The notes under the pieces were generated by a model, which did not search any database, was not told the DNA's origin, and saw only the letters and a list, made by a program, of their open reading frames with translations. From Gleimia hominis (lineage in GTDB: Bacteria; Actinomycetota; Actinomycetes; Actinomycetales; Actinomycetaceae), in NCBI RefSeq assembly GCF_002871945.2, contig NZ_CP126963.1, positions 372,001 to 436,000 of the forward strand: DNA of 64,000 bases. The letters run 5' to 3'. Shown piece after piece: positions 47,501 through 56,531 of this stretch; within the stretch, counting starts at the first letter, position 1; each line of letters opens with the position of its first letter. The position numbers and the translations under genes were made by a program.

Positions 47501-49576
47501 TTATTGAGTTTGGACGCTGAGGACGTGGGCGACCCGTTCGCTGGGGTTCAGGCGGATGAAGTTCGACTCGCCCCACGCGTATTGCGCGCCATCTAACTCG
47601 TCACGGACCTGCAGGGTGGGCCCGGACGTGCCGTAAGAAACGGTGGCGCCCAGGTTGTTAAGGTCCAGGTTCACAGCGCCCACAACTTCGTTGTGAGGAT
47701 CCAGGTTGACCACTACGATCACGGTGTCTTCTTTGCCGGTGGGGGAGAACTGTGCGGGCACGTGGCGGGAAAAGCACAGGAGCCTGTCGTCCGTGGTTTC
47801 GTGCACGTTGATGCGGTGCAGTTGTGTGAGCGCCGGATGGTGTTTGCGCGCGGTGTTCAACTGGGTCAGTAAAGTTGCTAACCCGTGTTGGTCCGCGTCT
47901 TCCCACGGGCGGGGGCGGAACTCGTATTTTTCGTTATCAATCTGTTCCTCAAAACCGGGTCGCTGCACGTTCTCAACGAACTCGTAACCGGAGTAAATCC
48001 CCCACGTGGGGCTTGCGGTAGCTGCGAGGACCGCGCGGATCGCAAATATTTCTGCGCCTCCCGTGGTCATTTGCGGCGTGAGGATATCGTGCGTGGTGGG
48101 CCAGAACGCGGGCCGCAGCAGGTGCGCTGTCTGGGTGGAAACCTCAATGAAATAATCCAACAGTTCCTGCTTCTCGGTGCGCCACGCGAAATACGTGTAA
48201 GACTGATGGAAACCAATCGCACCTAACGTACGCATCATGGCGGGGCGGGTGAACGCTTCCGCTAAGAACACTACTTCCGGGTGGATGGCACGGATATCGG
48301 CTAGGAATCGCTGCCAAAAACTCAGTGGTTTTGTGTGCGGGTTATCGACGCGGAAAATGGTGACGCCATGGTCAATCCATTTGAGTACTACGGCCCGCAC
48401 CGCTTCGTAAATACCCTCCGGATCATTGTCGAAGTTCAGGGGGTAAATGTCCTGGTATTTCTTCGGGGGGTTCTCCGCGTAAGCAATGGAACCGTCGGCG
48501 CGGGCGGAGAACCATTCGGGGTGTTCTTTTACCCACGGGTGGTCTGGGCTGCATTGCAGTGCCAGGTCGAGGGCCACTTCCATGTCGAGTTCGCGGGCGC
48601 GGGCAACGAGGCGGTCGAAGTCTTCGAAAGTCCCTAAATCCGCGTGGATCGCGTCGTGCCCGCCGTCGCTTGCACCGATTCCGTACGGTGACCCCGGGTC
48701 GTCCGGGTGGGCGTCGAGCGTGTTGTTGCGCCCCTTGCGGAACGTGGTGCCAATCGGGTGGATGGGCGTTAGGTAGATGACGTCGAATCCCATCTTGGCG
48801 ATGCGCGGCAGGGCGTTAGCCGCCTCGGTGAGGGTACCGGAAACCCACTGGCCGTCCGCGTTCTTGTGGGCGCCGTAAGAGCGGGGGAAGATTTCGTACC
48901 AGCTACCCACCAGGGCGCGTTTGCGGTCTACCTGCAGGGGGTATTTGCGGGATTTGCCAGCGAGCTCACGCAGGGGAGTGTCGCGAAACACGGCGCGCAC
49001 CTGCGTGCTTAAACCAGCGGACAAACGGCGTTGCGCGGCGGCGCTGGTGTCACGTAGGCGCGCTGCCGCGTCGAGGAGGATTTTTTGTGATTCCTTAGGT
49101 GGTTTAGGTGCCCGCCCCCGCGGACGGGGTTTCCCAGCGGCTGCGCGTTCCATGAGGCGGGCCCCTTCTTCGAGGGTGAGTTCCACATCCGCGTCCGCCG
49201 CGATTTTTATGGCCGCGTCGTGCGTCCACGAGGCATATGGGTCGGACCAGGTTTCGATATAAAAGGACCAGTCACCGGGAGTGTCGGGCATGAGCCACGC
49301 TTCGTATCGGTCTAATCCCGGGGCGATGTCGTACATGGGGGCACGCATGTGTTCTTTGCCGTTTGGATCCACCAGCACGGCTTCGACTCCGAGTGCGTCG
49401 TGTCCCTCACGGAAGACCGTGGCTCGCACCGGAAACGATTCCCCTTCGGTGGCTTTCGCAGCCCATAAACCGTCTTCTACTGACGGGAAGATTTCCGTAA
49501 CTGGGATTCGGGGGATTCGCGCGCGTGGCGGAACCGGGTTCTTGCGGCGGACGACCTTCTTCGAAGCCTGCGACAT
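47501..49576 (-). CDS. glgE: Maltosyltransferase GlgE
   Basis: 691 aa GH13_3 alpha-1,4-glucan:maltose-1-phosphate maltosyltransferase extending glucan with maltosyl units. An N-terminal Ig-like domain (about 20-130) and helical linker precede the barrel; catalytic Asp411 lies in IFRVDNPHTKP and Glu440 in VVFLAEAFTRP. AENPPKKYQDIYPLNFDN and LTPIHPIGTTFRKGRNN are GlgE signatures. AAGGAG lies seven bases before the ATG. CCCTAAACT about 49619-49627 (minus strand) is a candidate -10. First gene of the glgE-treS-mak-glgB unit. Confidence 0.96.
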   Translation of the reverse strand: MSQASKKVVRRKNPVPPRARIPRIPVTEIFPSVEDGLWAAKATEGESFPVRATVFREGHDALGVEAVLVDPNGKEHMRAPMYDIAPGLDRYEAWLMPDTPGDWSFYIETWSDPYASWTHDAAIKIAADADVELTLEEGARLMERAAAGKPRPRGRAPKPPKESQKILLDAAARLRDTSAAAQRRLSAGLSTQVRAVFRDTPLRELAGKSRKYPLQVDRKRALVGSWYEIFPRSYGAHKNADGQWVSGTLTEAANALPRIAKMGFDVIYLTPIHPIGTTFRKGRNNTLDAHPDDPGSPYGIGASDGGHDAIHADLGTFEDFDRLVARARELDMEVALDLALQCSPDHPWVKEHPEWFSARADGSIAYAENPPKKYQDIYPLNFDNDPEGIYEAVRAVVLKWIDHGVTIFRVDNPHTKPLSFWQRFLADIRAIHPEVVFLAEAFTRPAMMRTLGAIGFHQSYTYFAWRTEKQELLDYFIEVSTQTAHLLRPAFWPTTHDILTPQMTTGGAEIFAIRAVLAATASPTWGIYSGYEFVENVQRPGFEEQIDNEKYEFRPRPWEDADQHGLATLLTQLNTARKHHPALTQLHRINVHETTDDRLLCFSRHVPAQFSPTGKEDTVIVVVNLDPHNEVVGAVNLDLNNLGATVSYGTSGPTLQVRDELDGAQYAWGESNFIRLNPSERVAHVLSVQTQ

Positions 49577-49742
49577 CTGGGTGCTCCTTAGGTTGACGTG
49601 ACTCTCAACCCCAGTTTAGGGAAAAATGTCTGCAAAATCTCACGCGCATCTCGTCAGCCTCGCCAGCGTTTGCTAGTTGCTCCGCTCAGCATTGCGTCAT
49701 AGCGCCGGCCAGTTAGCCGACTAGTGGTGGCTCGAGCGCCGT

Positions 49743-50840
49743 CTAGTAGTAGCGCATGTGCATGGCTTCGCGCACGTCCGCCAGGGTCGCTTCCGCAACC
49801 TCATTGGCGCGTTCGTTGCCGGCGCGCAGAATCTCGAGTAGATAGTCCTCGTTTTGCTCTAGTTCCGCGCGTTTAGCCCGCATGGGCGCTAGGTACGTGT
49901 TGAGGTCCTCGGTCACTCGTTTCTTCAATGCACCGCCCCCGCCGTCACCGATTTGGTCGGCAATTTCGCGCGGGTCTTCACCGGACGCCATAGATGCCAG
50001 GAGCAGCAAGTTCGATACTTCTGGGCGGTTCACCGGGTCGTACGTAATATTGCGGTCCGCATCCGTTTTTGCTTTCTTGAGGCGCTTGGCAGTCTCGTCT
50101 GCACTCATGCGCAGCTCGATGGTGTTGCCACGGGATTTGGACATTTTCTCGCCGTCCAGGCCAAGCACGTGGCGCGCGTTCGACAGGAGGGCGTCGGGGC
50201 GGCGGAACACCGGCTGGTCTTCGTGCACGCGTCCGTAGCGTTTGTCGAACCGGTTGGCGATCACGCGGGTTTGCTCTACGTGTGGCAGCTGGTCTTGCCC
50301 CACGGGCACGAGGTTCGCGCGGCAGAACAGGATGTCGGCCGCCTGGTGCACGGGGTAGGTGAGGAGCAGGCCGCTCATGGCGCGCCCACCACTGGCTTCC
50401 AGCTCGGATTTAACAGTGGGGTTGCGGTGCAGTTCCGCTTCTGTAACGACAGAGAGGAATGGGAGCATCAGCTGGTTCAGTGCCGGCACCGCGGAGTGCG
50501 TGAAGATCACGGTTTTCTCTGGGTCCATCCCCGCGGCTAAATAGTCGGTGAGTAGCGACAGGACGCGCTCCCGCAGCGGCCCCACGCCGTCGCGGTCGGT
50601 GATTACCTGATAGTCGGCGATCAGCTGCCACAGTTCAATTCCCCGGTTTTGCAGTGTAACGCGCGACTGGATGGTGCCGAAGTAGTGCCCGAGGTGCAGG
50701 TGTCCGGTGGGTCGGTCACCCGTGAGAATCCGAAACCGCGACGGGTCTTTATCGATCTCACGTTCAATCTCTTGTGACCGTGCGATCGCCCGTTCTACGG
50801 TGGCGGACTGAGAAGATGCTTGCATACCGTTGTTACTCAC
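49743..50840 (-). CDS. trpS: Tryptophanyl-tRNA synthetase
   Basis: 365 aa class I synthetase. HIGH-like HLHLGHYFG (residues 47-55) within GDRPTGHLHLGH and KMSKS in EKMSKSRGNTIEL. The GDRPTGHLHLGHYFGTIQ form with the LQNRGIELWQLIADYQ segment is the longer of the two bacterial TrpRS types. GTG 50840 follows GGAGGGC closely; ATG six codons on (50825) is an alternative. Lies between glgE and glgX on the same strand without functional link. Confidence 0.95.
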   Translation of the reverse strand: MSNNGMQASSQSATVERAIARSQEIEREIDKDPSRFRILTGDRPTGHLHLGHYFGTIQSRVTLQNRGIELWQLIADYQVITDRDGVGPLRERVLSLLTDYLAAGMDPEKTVIFTHSAVPALNQLMLPFLSVVTEAELHRNPTVKSELEASGGRAMSGLLLTYPVHQAADILFCRANLVPVGQDQLPHVEQTRVIANRFDKRYGRVHEDQPVFRRPDALLSNARHVLGLDGEKMSKSRGNTIELRMSADETAKRLKKAKTDADRNITYDPVNRPEVSNLLLLASMASGEDPREIADQIGDGGGGALKKRVTEDLNTYLAPMRAKRAELEQNEDYLLEILRAGNERANEVAEATLADVREAMHMRYY

Positions 50841-50855
50841 GCCCTCCAGCCTACC

Positions 50856-53204
50856 TTATGGGCGTTCGGTTAAATACAGCTGCAGGGACTGCGGTTCCAT
50901 GTGGATCGTCGTGCCCGGTTCCACGATGTCGCAGTACTGGTGGTTGGACGCGTCGGGCAACCCGCCGCCCTCAGAAGGGTTGACCCAAGACGAGTCGAAC
51001 ACCAGGCGGTAATTAATTCCCCGGCCTTTGCGCAAGTTCACGGTGGCCGTGTTGAGGGTCGCGTTGAACACAACTAGTAGGTCGCAGTCATTCCACGGTT
51101 TTCCCGAACGCGAGAACTGCAGTACCCGGTGCGCGGGGTCGTGCCACTCGTGGGGATGCAAGCGGTGGTTGTCAGCGGTGCGCCACGACAGATCTTCGAG
51201 TTCATCACCGGGTTGTCTGCTCCCACTGGCGAACGCGTTCGGGCGCATCACGGGGTGGTTGCGGCGCAGTGCAATCAGGTAGCGCACGGTGTCGAACAGG
51301 TCGCGTTGCCACGTGTCTAAATCCCAGTTGATCCACGAAATGGGGGAGTCTTGACAGTACGCATTGTTGTTTCCGTTTTGGGTGCGGCCAATCTCGTCGC
51401 CGGCCACAATCATGGGGGTACCAACGGAAAACAGGAGGGTTGCGAGCAGGTTGCGGATGGACCTCTCCCGCGGGTAGAAAACAGCGTCGAGCATCGGGTC
51501 GTGCCGGTAGCTGGCTTGCGTGTTTTCAGATTTACCGGCCCTTGGGTGGCCTTCTAACCCGTGGTTCCAAGACAGGTTCCGGCTGGTGCCGTCTTGATTA
51601 TTCTCCCCGTTCGCGTAGTTGTTTTTGTGGTTAAATGCCGTCAGGTCGGCGAGCGTGAAGCCGTCGTGCGCGGTGATGAAGTTCAGTGATGACCTTGAGG
51701 GACGCGGGTGTCCATTGGTTTCGCCAAACAGGTCCGCGGACCCAGAAATGCGGGTGGCGATATCATTTGGCCCCTGGGTGTCTTCGCCGCGTTCTAAGTT
51801 CGCGAAGTCAGCGAGCCAGAATCCGCGGATGGTGTCGCGGTACCGGTCGTTCCATTCGCTCCACGGCAGGGGGAAGTTACCGGTTTGCCACCCTCCGGGG
51901 CCGATGTCCCACGGTTCTGCGATCAGTTTTTTGGTTTTCAACAGTGGGTCTGCGGCTAGGGCCATGAAGAAGGGGTGGCGGGGCGTGTACCCGTCGGCGT
52001 AGCGACCCAGCGTGCCGGCGAGGTCGAATCGGAACCCGTCCACTCCCATTTCGCCCGCCCAGTACCTCAGGGAATCGAGGGTCATTTCGAGTACGCGCGC
52101 TTCGTCGAAGTTAACGGTGTTGCCACACCCGGTGTCGTCAATGCCGACTACGGGGCGGTTTTGGGTGTGCCGGTAGTAAGTGCTTTGGCTGAAGCCGCGC
52201 CAGCTGAGCATAGGGCCGGTTAGCCCACCTTCGCACGTGTGGTTGTACACGACGTCGAGGAGCACTTCGATTCCCGCTTCGTGCAGCAGCGACACCATGC
52301 CTTTGAATTCTTCGGCCACGGCGCCAGCCCCGTTTGCGCGCGCCCCCGGGCTTGCGAGGGAGGGTTCTGGAGTGAAGAACGACAGCGTGGAGTACCCCCA
52401 GTAGTTCGTCATACCTTTTTGCTGCAAGAAAGGTTCGTCCCACTTCGCGTGTACCGGCAGTAGTTCCACCGCCGTGACCCCTAGGGATTTGAGGTGCGAA
52501 ATCGCTTGAGGGTGCGCCAACCCCGCGTACGAACCCCGCAGTGCCGCGGGCACCCCCGGCATGTTCTTAGTGAAACCCTTCACGTGCAGTTCGTAAACGA
52601 CGGTTTCATCCCAGCTGGTGCCCGGACCCGCGGTGACTTCAAACGTGTCTTTTACCACCACGGACCGGCCCTGGTATGGAGCCGAATCCTCAAGATCTGG
52701 CTGCAGCGGCCCAGGGAGGGGAGTGAACTGCGAATCCACCCGGTGGGCGTACAGAGCCGGGTGAAGCTGCACTTCGCGTTCTAAACCGCGCCCGTACGGG
52801 TCCAGCAGAAGCTTGTGCGGATTGTAAACCAGCCCGCCATCGGGATCCCACGGGCCACTCACCCGATACCCGTATTGAGTGCCGCCGCCGACACCGCTCT
52901 TATGCGCACTCCACAAGCCTCCTTCGTGCGGATGCATGCGGTAGCGCACCTCGGTTTCTTGCGCGCGGCCACCTGGTGCCTGGGCAATACCGCCTGCAAA
53001 GTCGGCGTCGCTACCCGCAGCTTGCGAATCGTCAGAGGAGAAAATGCACAGTTCCACCGCGGTCGCACCCGGCGCGGCAACCACGAAATCCACCCCTCCG
53101 TCGCGCAAAAAGGCGCCCTGCTGCGTGGAGTCGATTGCCGGGGGAAGGGTTGCGCGTGCACACTCCCAACTATCAGTGGGGCAGTGGTGATCCTGAGAAC
53201 TCAT
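50856..53204 (-). CDS. glgX: Glycogen debranching enzyme GlgX
   Basis: 782 aa GH13_11 isoamylase-type enzyme removing alpha-1,6 branches. N-terminal CBM48 (GVDFVVAAPGATAVELCIF), signature NPHKLLLDPYGRGL, barrel motifs DVVYNHTCEGG, DGFRFDLAGTLGR (nucleophile Asp), LIAEPWDIGPGGWQ (Glu) and ITAHDGFTLADL (Asp). A short insertion (PSLASPGARANGAGAVA) precedes the VVYNH region. GGAG lies five bases before the ATG. The 5' untranslated region contains four 16 bp tandem repeats. trpS starts 16 bases downstream of the stop. Confidence 0.95.
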   Translation of the reverse strand: MSSQDHHCPTDSWECARATLPPAIDSTQQGAFLRDGGVDFVVAAPGATAVELCIFSSDDSQAAGSDADFAGGIAQAPGGRAQETEVRYRMHPHEGGLWSAHKSGVGGGTQYGYRVSGPWDPDGGLVYNPHKLLLDPYGRGLEREVQLHPALYAHRVDSQFTPLPGPLQPDLEDSAPYQGRSVVVKDTFEVTAGPGTSWDETVVYELHVKGFTKNMPGVPAALRGSYAGLAHPQAISHLKSLGVTAVELLPVHAKWDEPFLQQKGMTNYWGYSTLSFFTPEPSLASPGARANGAGAVAEEFKGMVSLLHEAGIEVLLDVVYNHTCEGGLTGPMLSWRGFSQSTYYRHTQNRPVVGIDDTGCGNTVNFDEARVLEMTLDSLRYWAGEMGVDGFRFDLAGTLGRYADGYTPRHPFFMALAADPLLKTKKLIAEPWDIGPGGWQTGNFPLPWSEWNDRYRDTIRGFWLADFANLERGEDTQGPNDIATRISGSADLFGETNGHPRPSRSSLNFITAHDGFTLADLTAFNHKNNYANGENNQDGTSRNLSWNHGLEGHPRAGKSENTQASYRHDPMLDAVFYPRERSIRNLLATLLFSVGTPMIVAGDEIGRTQNGNNNAYCQDSPISWINWDLDTWQRDLFDTVRYLIALRRNHPVMRPNAFASGSRQPGDELEDLSWRTADNHRLHPHEWHDPAHRVLQFSRSGKPWNDCDLLVVFNATLNTATVNLRKGRGINYRLVFDSSWVNPSEGGGLPDASNHQYCDIVEPGTTIHMEPQSLQLYLTERP

Positions 53205-53213
53205 TTACTCCAT

Positions 53214-53277
53214 CTCTTAGTGGCTAAAACTCGTACTGGCTAAAACTCATAGTGGTTAAAGCTCTTAGTGGTTAAGA
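53214..53277 (-). repeat. Four 16 bp tandem repeats immediately upstream of glgX
   Basis: Exact 16 bp period: units at 53214-53229, 53230-53245, 53246-53261 and 53262-53277, each of form CTC(T/G/A)TA(G/C)TGG(C/T)TAAA on the plus strand. The array begins ten bases from the glgX start codon, so it is in the leader or promoter of glgX. It could be an iterated protein-binding site or slippage product. Confidence 0.92.
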
Positions 53278-53476
53278 TAACTAACCGCCCGCGCCAGGTA
53301 TGCTCGGACCGCTCGTATCAATACGCATGTGTTACTACAACGGGCCGATAATACTCGATTCTGCCTCAAAGTGTGAAAAAAATACCACTTAACCATGTTG
53401 GTGGGTGAGGCGGGCACGTGCAAACGGGTGATACGCGCAATAACACGTTAGCCGAATATGTGGCACTGTAGAGAGT

Positions 53477-54265
53477 ATGAGAATTCTTGTATGCATTAAA
53501 CACGTGCCCGACGCGCAGTCGGACCGTCGAATCGAGGAAGGCCGGTTGGTCCGTGGGGAAGATGACACCCTCAACGAACTCGACGAAAATGCCTTGGAAG
53601 CCGCCGTACAGCTCGTAGAGGAGCGCGGTGGGGAAGTAATCGCACTCAGCATGGGGCCTGAAGATGCCGAAGAGTCCGCGCGTTTCGCACTGCAAAAAGG
53701 AGCGGACCGCGCCGTGCTGGTAACTGACGAGCGGCTCGCGGGCACGGACGTGGTGGGTACCGCCCACGTGCTCGCCGCTGCATACCAGCAGCTCAGTGCG
53801 GAAGGGTCGATTGACCTCGTGTTAACCGGCATGTCCTCGCTCGACGGCATGACGTCCCTGCTGCCCGCCGCGTTGGCCACCCTCATTGAAAAACCGTATC
53901 TGAGCCTAGCCCATGAACTGTCGGTGGCAGACGAACGGGTCCACATCCGCCGGTCCGCAGACGGGTACGACGACGAACTCAGTGCCGCACTACCCGCAGT
54001 CGTGTCGGTAACCGACCAGGTGAACGAACCGCGCTACCCGAACTTCCGCGCCATGCGCGCCGCCCGGAAGAAACCGCTGGACCACTGGAACCTAGATGAC
54101 CTGGCGAACTTCACCGCGTTCGACACCGTGGGTGGCGGCGGAGCGTCCGTCCAACTCCTAGAGTCTGAACAGGCACCCGCCCGTGTCGGCGGGGATGTCG
54201 TAGAGGACACCGGTGGTAATGGGGCCGAGCTGCTCACCGATTTCATCGTGGAGGTAATGAAGTAA
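53477..54265 (+). CDS. etfB: Electron transfer flavoprotein beta subunit
   Basis: 262 aa FixA/EtfB protein, binding AMP and pairing with EtfA to shuttle electrons from flavin dehydrogenases. Starts MRILVCIKHVPDAQ; LDENALEAAVQLVEERGGEVIALSMGP and LVLTGMSSLDGMTSLLPAALA match the family. The C-terminal loop GGGGASVQLLESEQAP is typical. ATG 53477 has a weak GAGAG site. The upstream 200 bp should hold its promoter. Stop overlaps etfA by one base. Confidence 0.94.
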   Translation: MRILVCIKHVPDAQSDRRIEEGRLVRGEDDTLNELDENALEAAVQLVEERGGEVIALSMGPEDAEESARFALQKGADRAVLVTDERLAGTDVVGTAHVLAAAYQQLSAEGSIDLVLTGMSSLDGMTSLLPAALATLIEKPYLSLAHELSVADERVHIRRSADGYDDELSAALPAVVSVTDQVNEPRYPNFRAMRAARKKPLDHWNLDDLANFTAFDTVGGGGASVQLLESEQAPARVGGDVVEDTGGNGAELLTDFIVEVMK

Positions 54266-55278
54266 TGCCCGCTCAACTACTTGAAAACCACTCAGAAAAA
54301 CTCGACGCACCGGTACTGGTGTTGACCGACCACTCGGGCAACGCCGAACAGGGATACGTCTTGAGTGAAGCGTCAAAACAGATACTCACGTTGGCACACG
54401 CGGTAACTAACCAGGCGGTGGACGCCGTAGCGCTCAACGACTCGCCCGACACCCAGGCGCTGACCGAATTTGGGGTCCGCACCGTGTACGCGGCGAACCT
54501 AACTTCCTCATCCGCACGCGTCGGTGCCGCAGTGGTGGACGCGGCACTGGCAGCGTTTAAGGCAGACGCGTACGGGTTGATCCTCAACGTCGCGAACTAC
54601 CGGGGGCGCGAAGTGGCCGCGGGGCTGGCGGTTAAACTGCACACCGGCGTGGCGGCGGACGTAACTGAATGCGTCGTTCAAGACGGCAAAGTGGTCGCTG
54701 CCAAACCCGTATTAGCCGGGGCGTGGAACAGTATTTTTGAGGTCCGTGGCACCGCCCCAGTGGTTTCCGTGCGCCCGTCCTCAGTGGAAGCGAAACCACA
54801 ACCGGCACCCGCCGCCACGAACGTGGAGCCGCTGGACGTCACCTACTCTGACAGTGCCCGCGCCGTGTCCGTCGACCAGTCCGTCCCAGAAGCCAGCTCG
54901 GGGAACGTGCCCTTGACAGAAGCGGACGTGGTGGTCGTCGGCGGCCGCGGCGTGGAAGGGGACTTCACTGCCGCTCAAGAGCTCGCGGACCTACTTGGAG
55001 GGGCAGTTGGGGCAACCCGCGTGGCCTGCGATGAAGAGTGGATTGACCGCACGGCACAAGTGGGGCAAACCGGGGTTTCCATCGCTCCGAAACTGTACAT
55101 CGGACTGGGCGTGTCGGGAGCGATCCACCACGTGACCGGTATCCAAGCGGCCGAGAAAATCGTGGCGATTTGCGATGATCCCGACGCCCCGATTTTCGAA
55201 ATCGCTGACTTGGGAATCGTGGGAACTGTACAAGAGGTAGTGCCCGACCTAATTGAGCGGCTGCGGAAACGCTTGTGA
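54265..55278 (+). CDS. etfA: Electron transfer flavoprotein alpha subunit
   Basis: 337 aa FAD-binding EtfA/FixB. The N-terminal ETF domain resembles EtfB; the C-terminal FAD domain carries VVVVGGRGVEGDFTAAQELADLLGGAVGATR, QVGQTGVSIAPKLYIGLGVSGAIHHVTGI and GTVQEVVPDLIERL. Starts by one-base overlap (TAATG) with etfB and overlaps the cysteine desulfurase GTG by four bases. Confidence 0.95.
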   Translation: MPAQLLENHSEKLDAPVLVLTDHSGNAEQGYVLSEASKQILTLAHAVTNQAVDAVALNDSPDTQALTEFGVRTVYAANLTSSSARVGAAVVDAALAAFKADAYGLILNVANYRGREVAAGLAVKLHTGVAADVTECVVQDGKVVAAKPVLAGAWNSIFEVRGTAPVVSVRPSSVEAKPQPAPAATNVEPLDVTYSDSARAVSVDQSVPEASSGNVPLTEADVVVVGGRGVEGDFTAAQELADLLGGAVGATRVACDEEWIDRTAQVGQTGVSIAPKLYIGLGVSGAIHHVTGIQAAEKIVAICDDPDAPIFEIADLGIVGTVQEVVPDLIERLRKRL

Positions 55279-56426
55279 CGTACTTGGATAACGCGGCCAC
55301 CACGCCGCTGCGCCCGCAGGCGCGGGATCGGTGGCTGGAAGTGCAAGATTGGCTCCAAACCCACCCGGGGAACCCAAACGCGTTGCATTCCGGTGGGCGC
55401 GCAGCCCGGCGCCTATTAGAGGATGCCCGTGAGGCCGTGGCCTACCACCTGGGAGTAGAACGCCCCGAGGTGGTGTTCACCTCCGGTGCTACGGAATCTA
55501 ACGCTCTCGCGATCGCGGGTGGGTTCCGCGCGATGAAAACGCGAACTGGGAGGAACCTGGTGCAAGTGTGCGCTGCGGACCACCCGTCTACGCGCAATCA
55601 ACGCGGCGTAGTGGAACGCGAAGGCGGCCAGTGGCAAGTGCTTGACATAGACCGGGACACGCGCTTGCTCACTGACCAGGTGCAGTCAAACGCAGCCGTA
55701 ATATCGGTGGCTTCGGTGTGCTCAGAAACGGGTGCGATCCAACCGATGGAGCAAATCAATCAGGCGCGAGGTGGAGGCGCCGAGCGTCCCCTGTTGCACG
55801 TCGACGCCTCCCAAGCGATCCACACCGAGGCGATTGATGTGCGCGAACGCGACTGGGACCTGGTCACCGTGGCGGGCCACAAGGTCGGTGCCCCCGTGGG
55901 AGTCGGCGCCCTCGTGGTTCGCCGCGGTGTAAAGATATTGACCGACCGGCCCGGCGGAGACCAAGAGAACAAAGTGCGTTCCGGCACCCAGGACGTCGCG
56001 GGGGCGTGCGCGCTCGCGGCGGCGCTCGAAGCGGTTGCGCAAGAGCGGGACGCGTTGGTGCAGCGGTGTAAGAGATTTAAGGAACAGATCATTGCGCAGC
56101 TCCCACCGGGTGTGCGGCCAACGCTTGCCACAGGCCCGGTTGCACCCACGATCTTGCACCTATCTGTACCCACTGCGCATCCGGAAGCAGTGCTGCTTGG
56201 GTTAGATCGCGTGGGCATTATGGCGTCCGCGGGTTCGGCATGTCACGCGGGTGTGACCCGTCCCTCTGAGGTATTGCTCGCAGCTGGCCGCTGTGAACGA
56301 GAAGCATTAGGGGTACTTCGGGTATCGTTTGGTCCGTTGACGACAATGGTGGACGTGGAAGCACTCTCGGCGGCTTTGCCCGAAGTGATTGCCACGGCCC
56401 AGCAGTTAGATGCGTTGGATCACTAA
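55275..56426 (+). CDS. Cysteine desulfurase (NifS/IscS family)
   Basis: 383 aa PLP enzyme transferring sulfur from cysteine. YLDNAATTPLRP start, PLP-stacking His104 (ADHPST), VDASQAIHTEAIDV, PLP Lys203 in VAGHKVGAP, and catalytic Cys323 in GSACHAGVTRPSEVL. The tight etfBA-desulfurase-mnmA order indicates that it feeds the tRNA thiolase MnmA. The GTG overlaps the etfA stop. Tandem repeats begin at its stop codon. Confidence 0.93.
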   Translation: MTYLDNAATTPLRPQARDRWLEVQDWLQTHPGNPNALHSGGRAARRLLEDAREAVAYHLGVERPEVVFTSGATESNALAIAGGFRAMKTRTGRNLVQVCAADHPSTRNQRGVVEREGGQWQVLDIDRDTRLLTDQVQSNAAVISVASVCSETGAIQPMEQINQARGGGAERPLLHVDASQAIHTEAIDVRERDWDLVTVAGHKVGAPVGVGALVVRRGVKILTDRPGGDQENKVRSGTQDVAGACALAAALEAVAQERDALVQRCKRFKEQIIAQLPPGVRPTLATGPVAPTILHLSVPTAHPEAVLLGLDRVGIMASAGSACHAGVTRPSEVLLAAGRCEREALGVLRVSFGPLTTMVDVEALSAALPEVIATAQQLDALDH

Positions 56427-56508
56427 TGGTCGGCGCATTAGAACTAATGGTTGGCGCATTAGATAGGTAAACGATAGCTGGAGCGCTAGACGATAGAAGG
56501 ATCGCTAA
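56423..56508 (+). repeat. Two short tandem repeat pairs between the desulfurase gene and mnmA
   Basis: First pair: 21 bp units at 56423-56443 and 56444-56464 (CTAATGGT-C/T-GGCGCATTAGA), the first containing the TAA stop. Second pair: 19 bp units at 56471-56489 and 56490-56508 starting ACGATAG. The mnmA ribosome site follows. Confidence 0.85.
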
Positions 56509-56531
56509 AAGATGGAGGAGGTCGCGTACGT

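Noticed and set aside
53214..53277. CRISPR array
   Set aside because: The 16 bp units are directly adjacent with no spacers, too short for CRISPR repeats, and no cas genes are present.
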